The notes below the pieces were generated by a model. It was not told where the DNA came from, made no database searches, and saw nothing but the letters and a program-made list of their open reading frames with translations. Source: Ilex aquifolium (Eukaryota > Streptophyta > Magnoliopsida > Aquifoliales > Aquifoliaceae). From it: DNA of 64,000 nucleotides. How positions within the stretch are numbered: position 1 is the first letter of the stretch; the number at the start of each line of letters is the position of its first letter. Location of the stretch: the NCBI GenBank assembly GCA_951799425.1, contig OX637393.1:5971744-6035743 (forward strand). The letters are read 5' to 3'. The translations under genes were made by a program, and so were the position numbers. This document shows, piece by piece, positions 26,301 to 38,807 of the stretch.

Positions 26301-26691
26301 TTAAAAAAAAAAAATCGGTACACCTCCAAAAATTATTACTTCAAAGGGTGTTTTTATAACTTTTGTGAGTTATTTTACAATAAAAAAAATTACTACTTTT
26401 GTAGTTGATTTATCACTTTTATGAGTATTTTTATCACTGTTGTGGGTGTTTTTACTACATTTGTAGTAACTATTTTTATCATTTTTTCTTTGGTATAAAA
26501 AAATTATCACTTTTGTGAGTGATTTATTACATTTGTGAATATTTTTTACCATATCTGTGGATTTTTTTATCACTGTTGTGATAATTTTTTTATTTTTTTT
26601 GGGTATCGCAACAGTGATAAAAACACTTACAAATATAATAAAAATAACCACAAATATGATAAATAGAGGTATATTACCAATTTTTTTTTAA
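26301..26691. mobile_element. Foldback/MITE-like element with internal minisatellite
   Basis: The left end begins TTAAAAAAAAAAAA, then TCGGTACACCTC. The right end reverse complement begins TTAAAAAAAAA, then TTGGTAATATACCTC. These are imperfect inverted repeats of about 25 bp. Between them are repeated units like TTTTTATCACTTTTGTGAGT in both orientations, so the whole 391 bp could fold back. It is noncoding; the open minus-strand frame across it is a Lys/Asn/Ile-rich artefact of the repeat. Confidence 0.5.
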
Positions 26692-28561
26692 TACTATAAT
26701 CGACCCCTAAAATTGTCTAGTCTAGCCTAGTTAAAATAGGGGTCTACAATTTTTTAAGGAATCTATAAAAAAAATTAAAAATTAGGGGCCTTAAATTTTT
26801 CTTTCATTTGGGTTACGTAGTGACCTTAGTCGCCTATGCCTAAGGCTGGCCATTGTATGATATCAACAATTAAATCTAACATTACAACTTGTAAGGTAAA
26901 TTCTCAATTTATGTACAAAAATGGTCAAATTGATCAAATTTTTATATATTTTAATTCAATAGTATAAAATTCATTCAAAAATATTTTCTCTCATCAACAA
27001 TATCATCTTTTATGTACCACATCTAATGTTAAACAATTCAACAGGTACACTTTTTAATGTCAGACAATATTATTAATCCTCACCTAACTCTCTCTTTTAT
27101 CTCCCATCTCTCTCTCTCTCTTAATTATTGTATGCAAATTATCATTAGACACGAGATTATTGCTAGTATTTAATAAACGCAATCGATCACAATTTTAATG
27201 GTGTATTTTGAGACGGTCCACAAATGTAGTGTATAAAGGTGATAAATATAACATTGGTGTTCAAAAGATAGGGTAAAATAAATTTAGTTTAGAAAATGGA
27301 TCATTTATCATTAATAAATGAGGAGTTCACTTATATACAATAAGTCTCACTTGAATTAAGATATATAATCCGCCAAAAAGAAAACCGAAGAAAAAAAGTA
27401 TTAGAGAATATTTCGCTCCTTAAAAAATTACAAAGATTTAATAATCGATTCTCGAATTCACTTCCTCTTCAATATATATATATATATATATTAATTTATA
27501 TTCTCGACACCTACTTGTACAAATGAGACTCCCTAGGTGATATACCGAAAAATAATAAAATAGGGATTAATTACAAATTGTCCCAAGGTTGGATCGCACA
27601 ACAATCAATTCCCTTTGATTTCAATTTTAACAATGTGCACCTTCTACTTGTCACATTTTTTTTGAAAAGACAAAATTACCCATGTCTTCTCGAGTTTTTT
27701 TTTATTTTGAGTCAATATTATTTTATTTTAGAAAAATCTAAAAATTGATTAAAAAAAAATCCCTCTCTAGTCCCTACCCAAATGAGATACGTTCTCTTTC
27801 CGACGACATCTAATCCTAATTCCCCATTCTCTTACCCTTTCCTTCCAGTTGGTGGTGATTTTCGTAAAGAATGTGGTGGTAGAAGGGTTGGGCCGGTGGT
27901 GTTGGATTTATAGGGCGAGTTGGGTAATGAGGGAAGAGGAAATGGGGATATATCAACAAAAAGGTTAAGAGCTGATAACACAAAACAAAAAAAGGTCAAG
28001 GGCACAAGGGTAATTTTAGAATTTTATGTTTAATTCCTCTGTTAAATTAATACATTTGAGTTTGATGAGGGTAAATTGTTGACATTGAAATCAAATGGAG
28101 TTGATTGCAACAAATCCCAAACTTGAATTGGGCAATTTATAATTAACCCTAAAAAAATGAATAGAATCTCGGGATTTTCGCGTCCCGAAAGGTATCTTAA
28201 TTCTCACTTTATACCTCAAAAAATTATTTTTTTTTATTTTTCTTTCTAAATGTTATAAATTGGTTCTAATGTGGCCCCCGGACTAACATTCGATTTAGAT
28301 TTCGTTAAAAATTAATGCACGTGACACTAAAAAATATGAATAGTGAGTTTATATTTTTTTCAAAGAACAATACACGTGAATGACAGGTGCATCAAATTTT
28401 AATAGAATTTGAAACAGATGTTAGTCTAAGGACCACATTGGAATCAATTTACGATATTCAAGGTGCAATGTGAAAAAAAAAAATCTTTTATGGTATAAAA
28501 TGAGAATCGAAACATCTTTTGAGGTACAAAGTGTGAAAAGCCCCAGAACCTCACTCCCCAA
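26692..28561. other. Intergenic DNA upstream of the CorA-like gene
   Basis: No gene is visible. It contains a (TA)n microsatellite near 27473-27491, a CT-rich stretch near 27100-27120, and degenerate plant repeat sequence around 27560-28150. The last part is the presumed promoter of the CorA-like gene, although no clear TATA box is seen. Confidence 0.45.
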
Positions 28562-28600
28562 CTCTCTCTCTCTCTCTCTCTTTCTCTCTTTCTCTCTTTC
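28562..28600 (+). repeat. CT-rich microsatellite, probable 5' leader
   Basis: A run of CT repeats with TTT interruptions is followed by CACACACA. A good splice donor (CTG|GTAATC) is at 28712-28713 and a matching acceptor (CACTGCAG) ends at 30009. This suggests a first noncoding exon of the CorA-like gene covering about 28560-28712. Confidence 0.55.
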
Positions 28601-30010
28601 ACACACACTGTAAGTATTTGTTATTTTGTCTTGTTGGTACTTCCCCTGATCCTCTCCGATTAAAACCTCTCTCCAGAGCATCATCACTATCATTAACGAG
28701 TCCTATACGCTGGTAATCTCTTTCTCTCAGTTCGCCGTTTGGCTCCCGAGAAATCTCCACCATTTAATTCCTATCTTCGATATCAGTCATAGATTTCCTG
28801 CATAAGTAATTTTCTCGCATTTGCTTCAAATGTAGAATGTTAAATTATCTCAGTTTTCTTATGCTTTACTTGTTAATGAAGCTCTAGATTCGCTTTCTGG
28901 ATGTTATATTTACTCATTTCTTTCTTTGTATTTTTTTTTTCTTTCTAAATATGCAAAGTAGGTGCATATGTATAGTGAGGAGAATTTGAATTTAGTTTTT
29001 TTTTACTGGTATAAGGTTTGTTTATGAATGACTGCTGAGAAATCTTGTTTCTCGAAGAATTAAGGTTCTGTTACTGTCCGGAAGAATTAAGGTTCTGTTT
29101 TGATCGAGACAATATGAATCAAGTTTCAATTCCATAATCGCTTGATGAATTATGTACGACATTTCAAATGACTTTTGAGCTGCAGCATCATTAGCTGTTA
29201 CATTGTTTTGGTAAAGAGGAGTGTTACGGTACTGAAATGAACTTTCGGTAGCTCCACTTTGTGACCAATAGAAATATGCTGTGTATATAGTTTTTTATTT
29301 TATTATTTTTTATTACTTTATCATTTTTTTATCAATGATTGGCCATCATTCACTTCAAAATCAACGGTCCAGATCATTTTTCGACACAGCATTGTAACAT
29401 TACCCTTTGGTAAATATCCTTGTACAAACATGTAAGGTGATATAGATATCATAGTTTATATAAAATATTCTTTTAATAATTTGGGGTCTTATTAGAGTGG
29501 GGACATTATTTAGAACTAAATAGACCATTAGATCAGAGGAAACAATAAAAATTTTGGGAGTTGAGTTCATGATTTAATTGCATAAGCTAGAAATCGTTGG
29601 GGAACATCTTGGGCTTTGGTTTAATTGTCCTTAAGGTCTTTCTAACTGGATTTTTCTGGGTTGCCACTTAGAACACTACCACATCACAGGTTTTTTTTTT
29701 TTCCCTCTATGGGAGATAAGATACTTTGTTGCCTTGGAGCTTATTTAGTGTAAGCCCACTTCAGGTCAAGTCATAAGGGAGTTGCCAAATATAACAAGTG
29801 GTAGGCTGTTTGGAAGCAGTTTCCTGGTAATTCATTAAGTTGGCATGGCAGGTGTTATCGAAGCTTTAAGTCACAGAAATCTAATGAATTTATCTGTTGG
29901 TGTAGAAATTTAAACTTTCTTCATTACATGAAGCAGTACACTGTTTAAGGAGCAATATTATGTTTGTGTTTTGCTTATTTTCTTAATGTTGTTCTACATG
30001 ACACTGCAGG

Positions 30011-30100
30011 ATGATACTGGGAAGACCTGAATGCAACTCACTGCAATTTCTAGCACAGGCCATGATGCCAAACTCTATGTCTAGCTGTTTCCTAACATAA
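30011..30100 (+). promoter_or_regulatory. Upstream ORF in the CorA-like leader
   Basis: An ATG one base after the inferred splice acceptor opens a 29-codon frame (MILGRPECNSLQFLAQ...) ending in TAA at 30098-30100, 128 bp before the main ATG. A second short uORF (MTSLSELNIGIL) starts just downstream at about 30108. If the leader exon is right, a scanning ribosome meets both before the main start, which would lower or regulate translation. Confidence 0.45.
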
Positions 30101-30166
30101 GCTTCTTGATGACTAGCCTCAGTGAGCTGAACATTGGTATCCTGTAGGCTCTTTGTCGATTATAGT

Positions 30167-30230
30167 ATTATACTTCTCCTCTGTGCTATATTCTAGCTTT
30201 CGTTGATTATACTTCTCCTCTGTGCTATAT
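30167..30230 (+). repeat. 25-bp direct repeat ending in the start codon
   Basis: ATTATACTTCTCCTCTGTGC followed by TATAT occurs at 30167-30191 and again at 30206-30230, 39 bp apart and identical. The last two bases of the second copy are the A and T of the presumed start codon of the CorA-like protein. Confidence 0.8.
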
Positions 30231-33200
30231 GCAACCAAGTGGTACGGTTGAGGACTGCTCCACTCCACAGGATCACATAATGAAGAAGCCAGAAAACCAT
30301 AAGAGTAATTACAGTAAGGATGTCATGCCAGGGAGTGAGCTTTGGACAGATGGACTTATTTGTGCTTTTGAATGTGTTCGAGGCCGTAGGAAATCTATTA
30401 GGACAAAACCTTATTCAGAAATCCAGTCTTCTCTTCAATATGATGGTGGGCATACGAAGAAGCAAGTTCCTACCCCTGGAGTGACTGAGGCTTCTGTTTT
30501 TAAATTAACAAATAGGGACGGTGTATTGGAATCCTCACCTGTTACAGAACTGGGCAATCATCGCATTACTCCTCTGGATGATATCATAGATAGCCACACC
30601 TCTCAATGTGACCATTTTCATACGATGGATAGATTTGAAGGGAGTCATTGGATTCCAATTGGATGGGCAAGGATTCATGAGCTAGTGCAAACAGTGCAAG
30701 TTGATTCTGGGTGGGCCTCACAGCGATTCAACTTCATGGATGATGAAGATGACCTTACTGTTGCAGATGTAGCAGCTCCTTACTGGGAGCGACCAGCTGG
30801 GCCTGTGTGGTGGTGTCATGTGGCTGCAGGTCACCCGTTCATTGATGCGTGGCTCAGAAATGCTCAGTGGCTGCATCCGGCTGTTAGTGTTGCTCTAAGG
30901 GATGAAAGTCGCTTAATTAGTGAGCGGATGAAATACCTCCTATATGAGGTAATATTGCCTGCTTAGCATATGTACCTTCTTGCTCGACTGGTTAAATATG
31001 TTTGATGAAAGATCAAATAATCTATATTTAGGGCTGTGAAGATAACATAACATCTCAGATGCAAAATAATCTCTGAAACCATAAACTGTAAATGATTTCT
31101 CAGTATAAGTGTATAACTAATGGAGACCTCATGGGAAATATTGCAAAAAGGCAAAAATGTCTTGCAAATCCAGTGGGTTTAAGTTGAAAAATAGAATTAT
31201 GTTTTATTAAAGATCATCTCTTTAAAGGGTATAATTTACATGACCGTGATACATTGATGAAAAATTGGGGAGAAGCTATTAGAAAAAGAAAAAAACATTT
31301 TTTTTCTGAGTTCCGATATTTAAGGAAAGGCTTTAATTTTTTTTAAGATAAAAAATGTCAACAGCTGGGATGGTATTTATTTATTTGTTTATCTGTACTT
31401 TTAGTTTCTCAAGTCTTATTTTTATGCATTGTTTTTTGTCCGTCATAAGATTCATTAGTTACAGTTTTTTATGTTGTCTAACAGACTTGTCCTGTCATCT
31501 GAAAAGAACAAAGCCAAAAAGATTTTCTAATAATGTATAGGCTTTCTCACAATACTCTTCCCCTCTATTTCCATGAGCTTTAGTTTCTTTTTAGTTATTT
31601 TTTTTGGCAGATCCTCTCTTCCTATTATCCTTTGCATGAAAACCTCATGTATGCATGAGGTTAGTGCTTCACTTGGAAAAATGACAAGTATATTGTTCTT
31701 GAGGAGATTAACTAATGTGATCAGAATATCTGAATCGATTTTTCATATTTAAAGATTAAAAGGATGTTATATATTTGTTTTTAGGTTGGCCCAGGGGATT
31801 TTCTATTATGGTATCAAGAGGATAGCTTGGTTGGAAGTTTTCAACTAAATCCTCTCGGTCAGTGCATGAATGTACTTACATTATTTGAAGGTGAAAATAG
31901 TTACAATGTGCATGTATAACCAGGCCTTAGGCATGTATCCAGTCCACCCTCCAAGCAATCCCTTTTGTCTGGACCAACTGGTTAATGGATTATGGGGATG
32001 TATGAAATTTATTATTGTTTATGAGCTGGGGCTTTAGAGGCATACCTCTCTCTAAGTGGTTGATATGCTGTAATATGTAATATCAAATTTCAGCTTGCAT
32101 CTTTGTCGAACCAATAATTCTTATGAGTAGGCAATCTTCCCACATTTTCTTCTGGTTTCTCCAAATTGCGTTTTGGTAAGTTGGGGCTTTCAGAGGATGC
32201 CTCTCTTTAGGAGTGTATGAGCCCCAACTATATTGTAGAACATCAGGTTACTTCTTAAACTTCTTCTGGTACTATTTCTTGGTAAACTTTATTACGTAGC
32301 ACTTTGAAGTTTGAATATTCCATATATGATCTTTGGACACCAAGCAGTGGAATGATGCTGCGTTCTTGTATCAGAACGTCCTTCTTTGTGGGGAAGGGGG
32401 AGTCGGGGCGTGTATGTTTGGGCTGTGTGGGTGAGGGCCTCCATTTATGTACATGTTATTGTTAACTGGTTAATATTTGGTTTTACCACAGATGGTATGA
32501 GATCACTTCTGGAAGCCAAATGAACCTTCATTTCGCTTTGATTTTACTTTCTGCTGACAGAAAGACCAAGCCACAAGTTACACAAACATGGTATTTTGGC
32601 CGAATCGCCAAAAGCTCCGTAGTTGTCTGCTTCGATAGTAATTTGCTTTTAAGTGATCTGTTTAGGTTAGTGGTTCTATCTCAGATCTATGCGACAATGA
32701 GTATCCGATCGATTACTTACTAGTTGCTTACTGTTTCTCCTCAGTAATTGGATGATGGGCCTGTGATTTATGTCTGGCACCATAGATAGTCCTTTAAGAC
32801 CAATTGAAGATAATTACACAAGTACTTTAAGCTACAAAGGTTCATGAAATCAGGTGTTGTTTGATGTGATGCTTCTGATTCTTACCTTATACAGGTCCCA
32901 GTTAGGGTTGCTGGAGGGCTATTGTTTGAGCTTTTGGGTCAATCAGCTGGTGATCCATTTGTTGACGAAGATGACATTCCCATTGTGCTTCGTTCTTGGC
33001 AAGCTCAAAAATTCCTAATATCTGTGTTGCACATTAAAGGATCTGCATCATGTGTCAATGTGCTGGGCATCACAGAAGTTCAGGTTTGTTCTTACTGCAA
33101 AAAGTTGGGAAATAATTATCAATCAAGAAGTATTCATGATGCCTTGTATGTTTACAGATTTTGCTGTTTTCTTTTGTTTGAGTTATAATTAGTAGTTATT

Positions 33201-36200
33201 GGTGTTCTGCCTGGTCCAGGAACTTCTTTCTGGTGGTGGGTATAATACACCAAAGACAATACATGAAGTCATAGCACATCTGGCTAGCCGCCTTGCTCGA
33301 TGGGATGATAGGTGAGGGCGATATTTTCGTCTTTCGCTGCTCTAACCTATGTAAATCTGTGTTTTTGTGTTTTGTACTGAAGAATATGATATGTGGCCAA
33401 GAGTTGGCAACTAGAAAGCACATATAGGGATACGGATACGATATGATACGAATACGGCGATATAATAAAACTTAAAAAAATAGGATACGAGTATGATCAG
33501 GATACGTCTATAATAAAATTTTAATATATTTTATATTTTACTATTTTCTAACGACTTAAAATTTTAATTTTCCTAGCAAAACTAGGAACTTTTACATTAA
33601 AAAAATATAATGTCATCTCATTATGATATATCCATAAAATGAGCATGACCAATTAAAGAAATCAGAATCACATTTAATTAGTTGGTTTGTTTACAAGCAT
33701 TTGTTTTTAAGATAATAGTTTGACTAATTATTTTTTTATATTCTTTTGACATGTAATAGTATATAATACTTAAAAAACACTAGTATTTTTAAAATCAGAT
33801 GAAATTTTATTAATGTTTTGTATTATATGTGAACTTGAAAGAAGAGGGTATAGATTAAAATTAAAAATTGTACATCTTGCTCTATTTTTAGAATTATTCG
33901 CGAAATATCAACTTATTTTATTAATTATAGGATATGTATGATGCGTATCCATACGTATCTTTGAGTATCCAACGAATATCATATCCAATAGGGTATCCGA
34001 TACGAGTACGGCTACCTTGACAAAGTATCCGTGCTTCATAGGTTGATAACACTATAACATTCTCATGGGTTACAGTGAGACCTGAATTGCACATTACAAA
34101 CCTATCATTAACATTATGCACCATCAAATAGTTTTATCCTTCATCAGGATTCTGAAAATTGTTTTTGCCTCATGCTTTTGTACTCTAAGACTATTTCGAA
34201 AATCTATATTTGGGGCAGCTGATGCAGTGGAGTTGAAGTTTATGAACAGGTATGCATCAAACTAATTCTTTTGGAATGAATGCTTTTCCTTTTTTGTTTT
34301 CTCCCCAAACATGCTATATTTGTAATCATCATATTTTCATTTGCGTAGGAGAAGCCATGAAGATTTGAATCTCTTGAGTGTTATTCTGAACCAAGAAATC
34401 AGAAGATTATCAAGACAGGTAATATATTTCTGGCTCAAATGGAGATTAAATTCCACCTCTGAACACCATCATCAATGGACAACCAGAATTACATACTTTA
34501 GAACTGAAGCAGCAAGTGAGATGTGACCAGCAATGCAAACTTTTATGTCTTAGAGTAGGCCTAACATCACCTTTATTCTTTGTGACTTTCAGTTGATGCA
34601 CTTATGACCTAGATCTTGTGTCAATGTTGTATTGGACAAAGCTTTGGCTAAATTATGTCAAGTAAGTTATGATCTTTTTCAAAGGCAAAAGTAAGGGTTG
34701 GGGCGAAAACCACGAACTCTCTTCAGCAGATTATAAAAGGCTAGTTGTTAACTTATTGAGATGTTTAAACACTTACCTATTGATTAACTTCTTTGGTGCA
34801 TGAATAAGTAGCAAAAAGAAACTTAAGCGACAAGGAAAAGCATAACTTAGCTGGCTGTTAACCCCTCATGAACTATTTTTTGAGGAATATTGAATCGGTG
34901 AAAACTTAGGGTTTCAGAAACATCTCAGCAAGTTGGTAGCCCAGGGCTGTTTTTTAAGCTTGCTCTTGTTATTTTCATGAATCTTTGCAGCAGTATTAGC
35001 TATCATCCATGCAATAGTAATTTTATTAGATTCATATTCCCAAGAACAAAGTGGAGATTTAATTATATGAGAGTATAGTTGGCCAAAAGAATAGTTTTCT
35101 TTAGGGGGCCAAAGTTAAATCTCACTAGGGCGGTAATCGCTTTGCAAGCTGGTGGGATCATTTTAAACATGTCCTAGACTCCTAGTTGGGTATCTGAGGT
35201 TGATAAAATATTTTCTCCTTCAACTGATAATACAAAACTTCACTCAAGAAGTTCTTTGCAAACATTTTGCATTTTAAATATTGTTTGAGTCCAAATTTAG
35301 CTACATTTATGATACATCGTACATCCTTTTGAGTTTCTCTTGGATGAAACAAGTGTTTGTGCTATTATATCACATCCTGCCTCACACGTAATAATACGTA
35401 TTTGTGCCCTAACCCACTCCTACCATTCTTGTATACATGTCAACTAACAAGGATAACTCATTTGATCGACCCACAGTCTTATTTACATAACTTAATAAAA
35501 AATAAGGGACATATTGGGACTAAAAAATTCAGGAAACTTATATCATTTAAAACTATTATGCATTCATAAGTTCGAACATGCTGCAGACTTAATAATACAT
35601 AACCCCAAGAGGCTCAGCTTTGTCTTTCTTCTTGGCCAGCACATATTGCTGTGAGTTTGAATGAATGAATTGGCATTTTCATAACTTATTAACATGCATT
35701 CTAATTTTTTATATTTTATTCTTGCCATTGCCAATTATCTCTCACTTTTGAAATTACTTTGGCGCTAAGTCATAGAGCTTGCATCATAATTTATACCTGG
35801 CATTTCCATTCCTCTAATCATTGCCCATTGTAGGTTATCAGAGTCAAATGGTCACTCCATGCGAGGGAGGAGATTGTTTTTGAACTTCTCCAACATTTGA
35901 AAGGGGATGCAACTAAAAGCTTGCTACAGGATATAAGAAAGAGTACAAGAGAAATGATTGAGGAGCAAGAAGCAAATCGTGATCGCTTATTCACCATTCA
36001 AGACGTCATGCAGAGTAGTGTCCGTGCATGGTTGCAGGTTTGTGCTAAAATTCACTGTTCAACTTTATAAAAATATAGAATGTTATGGTAGTGAAGTTGT
36101 TCATTCTATACACTTTGTGGCGCAAACTACCCAGAAAGTTCATATAGTGATACAGAAAGAGAAAATCAGATTTGCAGGCCAATAAGTTGTTTACAAGATT

Positions 36201-38807
36201 TTAATATATAACTTGCTTATGATATTTGTTCTCCAAGTTTATTTGCTGATTTTTTGCTGTGTTCGGATGGCATCTTGTATTGTTGGCTCGTTGATTTATT
36301 ATCATGGGTCAATTTAGTGGGTCTAGTGGTCTAAATAATAGTTTATAACTTACTCTTAATTAGCTACCTACCAAGAGTTACCTGACCACCAAGTTCTTGG
36401 TTTTCTTGCGTAGCGTCCTAAATTTATGCATATTCCTTATATTAGTTTTGTTCCTGGTAGAATGAATGAAGAGATTCCATCAATTGTGATGCTCAAGGCA
36501 TCATCTTTGAGGTGTGAGACCCAACAACCTAGGTGTGACTTGAAGGCTTCCCCCTTCCCTCCTGTCTCTTAATATATTCTCACTATTTACTATGTGCGCA
36601 TAGAGTTGCAAAACTCCCCTTTCCAGCCGAAAAACCCTACTTAATCAAGCTCAAACTTCACCTTCAACCAAGTTCCAATCCCAACTACCGAGCACCCATA
36701 AACACTGCCTATAACTGTTGAAGGCACTGTGGACAGTGCAAGAGCAGCCACCTTATGCCCCCAGAATTCCTTTATTCCATTATCCCCGTTTGCCTTTAAT
36801 AGTCCTACCTCCTTTCGCACACCCAAACCTTTTCTCTGGAAACTTTGATCCCCCTCGATTTCCTTCTCCAGAATCTACTTATACTATATTGATGTTGAAA
36901 GATAAGTATCCAACATCACTTTTCTGATCTTCAAGATCTTTGAACCTTGAACCAGTGAAAAAATAAGGTGATAAATTGCAAACCCATAGACAGTAAAGAT
37001 GTCAGTAATGACAGTACAGTAGATGTATACTCTGTTTTGCATAAAAAAATAGGGGTGCAACTTGGGCGGGCCAACCCGAATTCAATCCGAGTCCAACCTG
37101 AAAAAATAGGGCTTGGGTTAGAATTTTTAATACTTGGGTTAGGCTTGGGCAAAAAAACCCCAGCCCGAATTAAATTTGGGCAAGCCTCGGGTTGAAGCAT
37201 CGGGTTGTCGGGTTCAACCTGAATATTGAAATTGGGTTGAACCCGATTATTTTCACCCTTTAGAGTCCAGACTTTCACTTCACTTCAAGTCTTCACCCCT
37301 GTACCTCCATCACTCTCAGATCCCTCTCTCATTCGTCACTCCTCCCTCTCTCAGCCTCCCTCTCTCACTCGTCACTCCTCCCTCTCTCTTTATCTGCACC
37401 TCGCCTTTCATCTTAGATCACTTGAAAAAATTAGATCTACACTTGAAAAAATCAAATCTACACTTAAAAAAACCAACCCGAATTAAATAACTCAAGTCAA
37501 ACCCGATTTTTAACCCGAAATCAAACCGAATTAAGTAATCCGAATTCAACCCGAGCTCGCCCGAATTAAACTCGGGTAGTACTCGGGTTGAGTACCCGGG
37601 TTAAGGTAGGGTTAGGGTTAGGGTTATGGTTATGGTTAGGGTTAGGGTTAAGGCTAGGGTTGAAGATTATATACATAGGGTTGGGCTAGGGTTGACCTCT
37701 CAACCCGCCCAACCCGCCCGAGTTGCACCCCTATAAAAAAAAAAGTGAATTGAGCATATAGTGTTTTAATTTTTGGGCAACATGGTCATTGTAGGTGCTG
37801 TTTTTCTTATTGCTTCACAAAAGTAGGGTATTGCATACTGTGGTGACTCAGATGTGCCTTTCTCTTTTTTTTTTCCGGATAAGAAACAACAATTTTATTA
37901 ATAAATGATATAAAAACAGTGGTACAAGAACCAATCAGAAGAGGACAAGTCTCAATCTAATGATTAGTAAAACAAAGTAAAAAACAGAAAACTAGAACAT
38001 TGAGGCCACGGTACAATCCACTTGATGCTGTCCAGCTTGCTGTAATACTAAAAAGAGGAGTATTAATGTGTCCTCAATCCCTTCAAATCTACTATACTTA
38101 AAAATTCTCTCTATATTGTATGCAAAGAGCTTCTTATCCATAAGAATTGCTGCATTGGTTCTTTTAAGCCAACTTACTTGAATTGGTTCTTTTAAGCCAA
38201 CTTACTTCTCTGCATATCATAATTTTTTGGCTTTGATAGCTTACTGCTGTGTCCTGGTAATGAATTATTTGCCTGGGTTTCTAGCATATCACTGTATTCC
38301 CTAAAAGTTTGGTGCATGAATCTGTGTGTGTGTGTGCACGCGTGTGCGTATGCTTACGTGCACAAGTTGGGCGTTGGATGTCTAAATTTGAAAGTGAGTT
38401 TCATACTACGTGTATTACAGGACAAAAGCCTCCGAGTCACCCACAATTTGGCCGTCTTTGGCGGATGTGGCATGGTTCTTTCCATTATAGCTGGGCTGTT
38501 TGGAGTCAACCTTGATGGGATTCCCGGAGCGGAGAACACACCATATGCTTTTGGTCTATTTTCAGCTCTCCTCTTCTTCATAGGAGTCGTGCTGATTGGC
38601 GTTGGATTGCTCTACCTTGGGTTGAAAAAGCCCATCTCTGAAGAGCAGGTCGAAGTTAGGAAGTTGGAGCTGCAAGAGCTGGTCAACTTGTTCAAGCACG
38701 AGGCAGAGACTCATGCCCAGGTTCGTAAACCTGTTTCCCGGAATAGCTTGCCCCCGACTGCTGGTGATCGGTTCCTAGATGATGCAGATTATGTTCTCAT
38801 CGCTTGA
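30229..38807 (+). CDS. CorA-like (2-TM-GxN) membrane protein
   Basis: Seven coding exons join to 587 aa: 30229-30948, 32895-33083, 33220-33311, 34148-34249, 34349-34418, 35834-36037 and 38421-38807, all with GT-AG introns. The long N-terminal part is soluble (WIPIGWARIHELVQTVQVDS, VPVRVAGGLLFELLGQSAGD), followed by helices (LFRKSIFGAADAVELKFMNR). Two membrane segments close the protein (about residues 469-486 and 502-526). The loop between them is FGVNLDGIPGAENTPYAF, so the signature is GVN (487-489) where Mg2+ channels of the family have GMN. It matches plant proteins annotated as magnesium transporter CorA-like. Transport of Mg2+ is not shown; the changed signature leaves the ion open. It should act as a homopentamer in a membrane. 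The 5' leader carries uORFs. Confidence 0.85.
33424..34041. repeat. GATACG-rich inverted repeat in intron 3 of the CorA-like gene
   Basis: The left part has several copies of GATACG (GGATACGGATACGATATGATACG). The right part has the inverted form (GTATCC, CCGATACGAGTACGG, AGTATCCGTGCTTCATAG). The middle is AT-rich and noncoding. It looks like a MITE-type insertion common in plant introns, but exact ends and target duplication are unclear. Confidence 0.55.
37050..37733. mobile_element. hAT-type MITE in the last intron of the CorA-like gene
   Basis: Left end TAGGGGTGCAACTTGGGCGG and reverse complement of the right end TAGGGGTGCAACTCGGGCGG differ at one base in 20. Both sides carry the same 8-bp sequence TAAAAAAA (37042-37049 and 37734-37741), the target duplication size of hAT elements. 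The interior is noncoding and made of AACCCGA/GGGTT-type repeats, a CT-rich stretch, and a run of GGGTTA units at 37609-37652. It sits inside the intron joining exons 6 and 7, so splicing removes it. Confidence 0.85.
38154..38207. repeat. 28-bp tandem duplication in an intron
   Basis: ATTGGTTCTTTTAAGCCAAC followed by TTACTT occurs at 38154-38179 and again at 38182-38207, identical, with a period of 28 bp. It lies in the last intron of the CorA-like gene, near the end of a sequence that may be an old LINE/SINE tail. Confidence 0.8.

Noticed and set aside
26370-26651. 93-codon Lys/Asn/Ile-rich minus-strand frame
   Set aside because: It is a translation of the minisatellite inside the foldback element.
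25480-26860. A larger transposon bounded by TAGGGGTGGC and a CCTAAGGCTGGCC sequence
   Set aside because: The two ends do not match as inverted repeats and no 8-bp duplication was found.
37609-37652. Possible interstitial telomere
   Set aside because: The GGGTTA run is short and imperfect, and sits inside a hAT MITE whose other parts are also GGGTT-rich.
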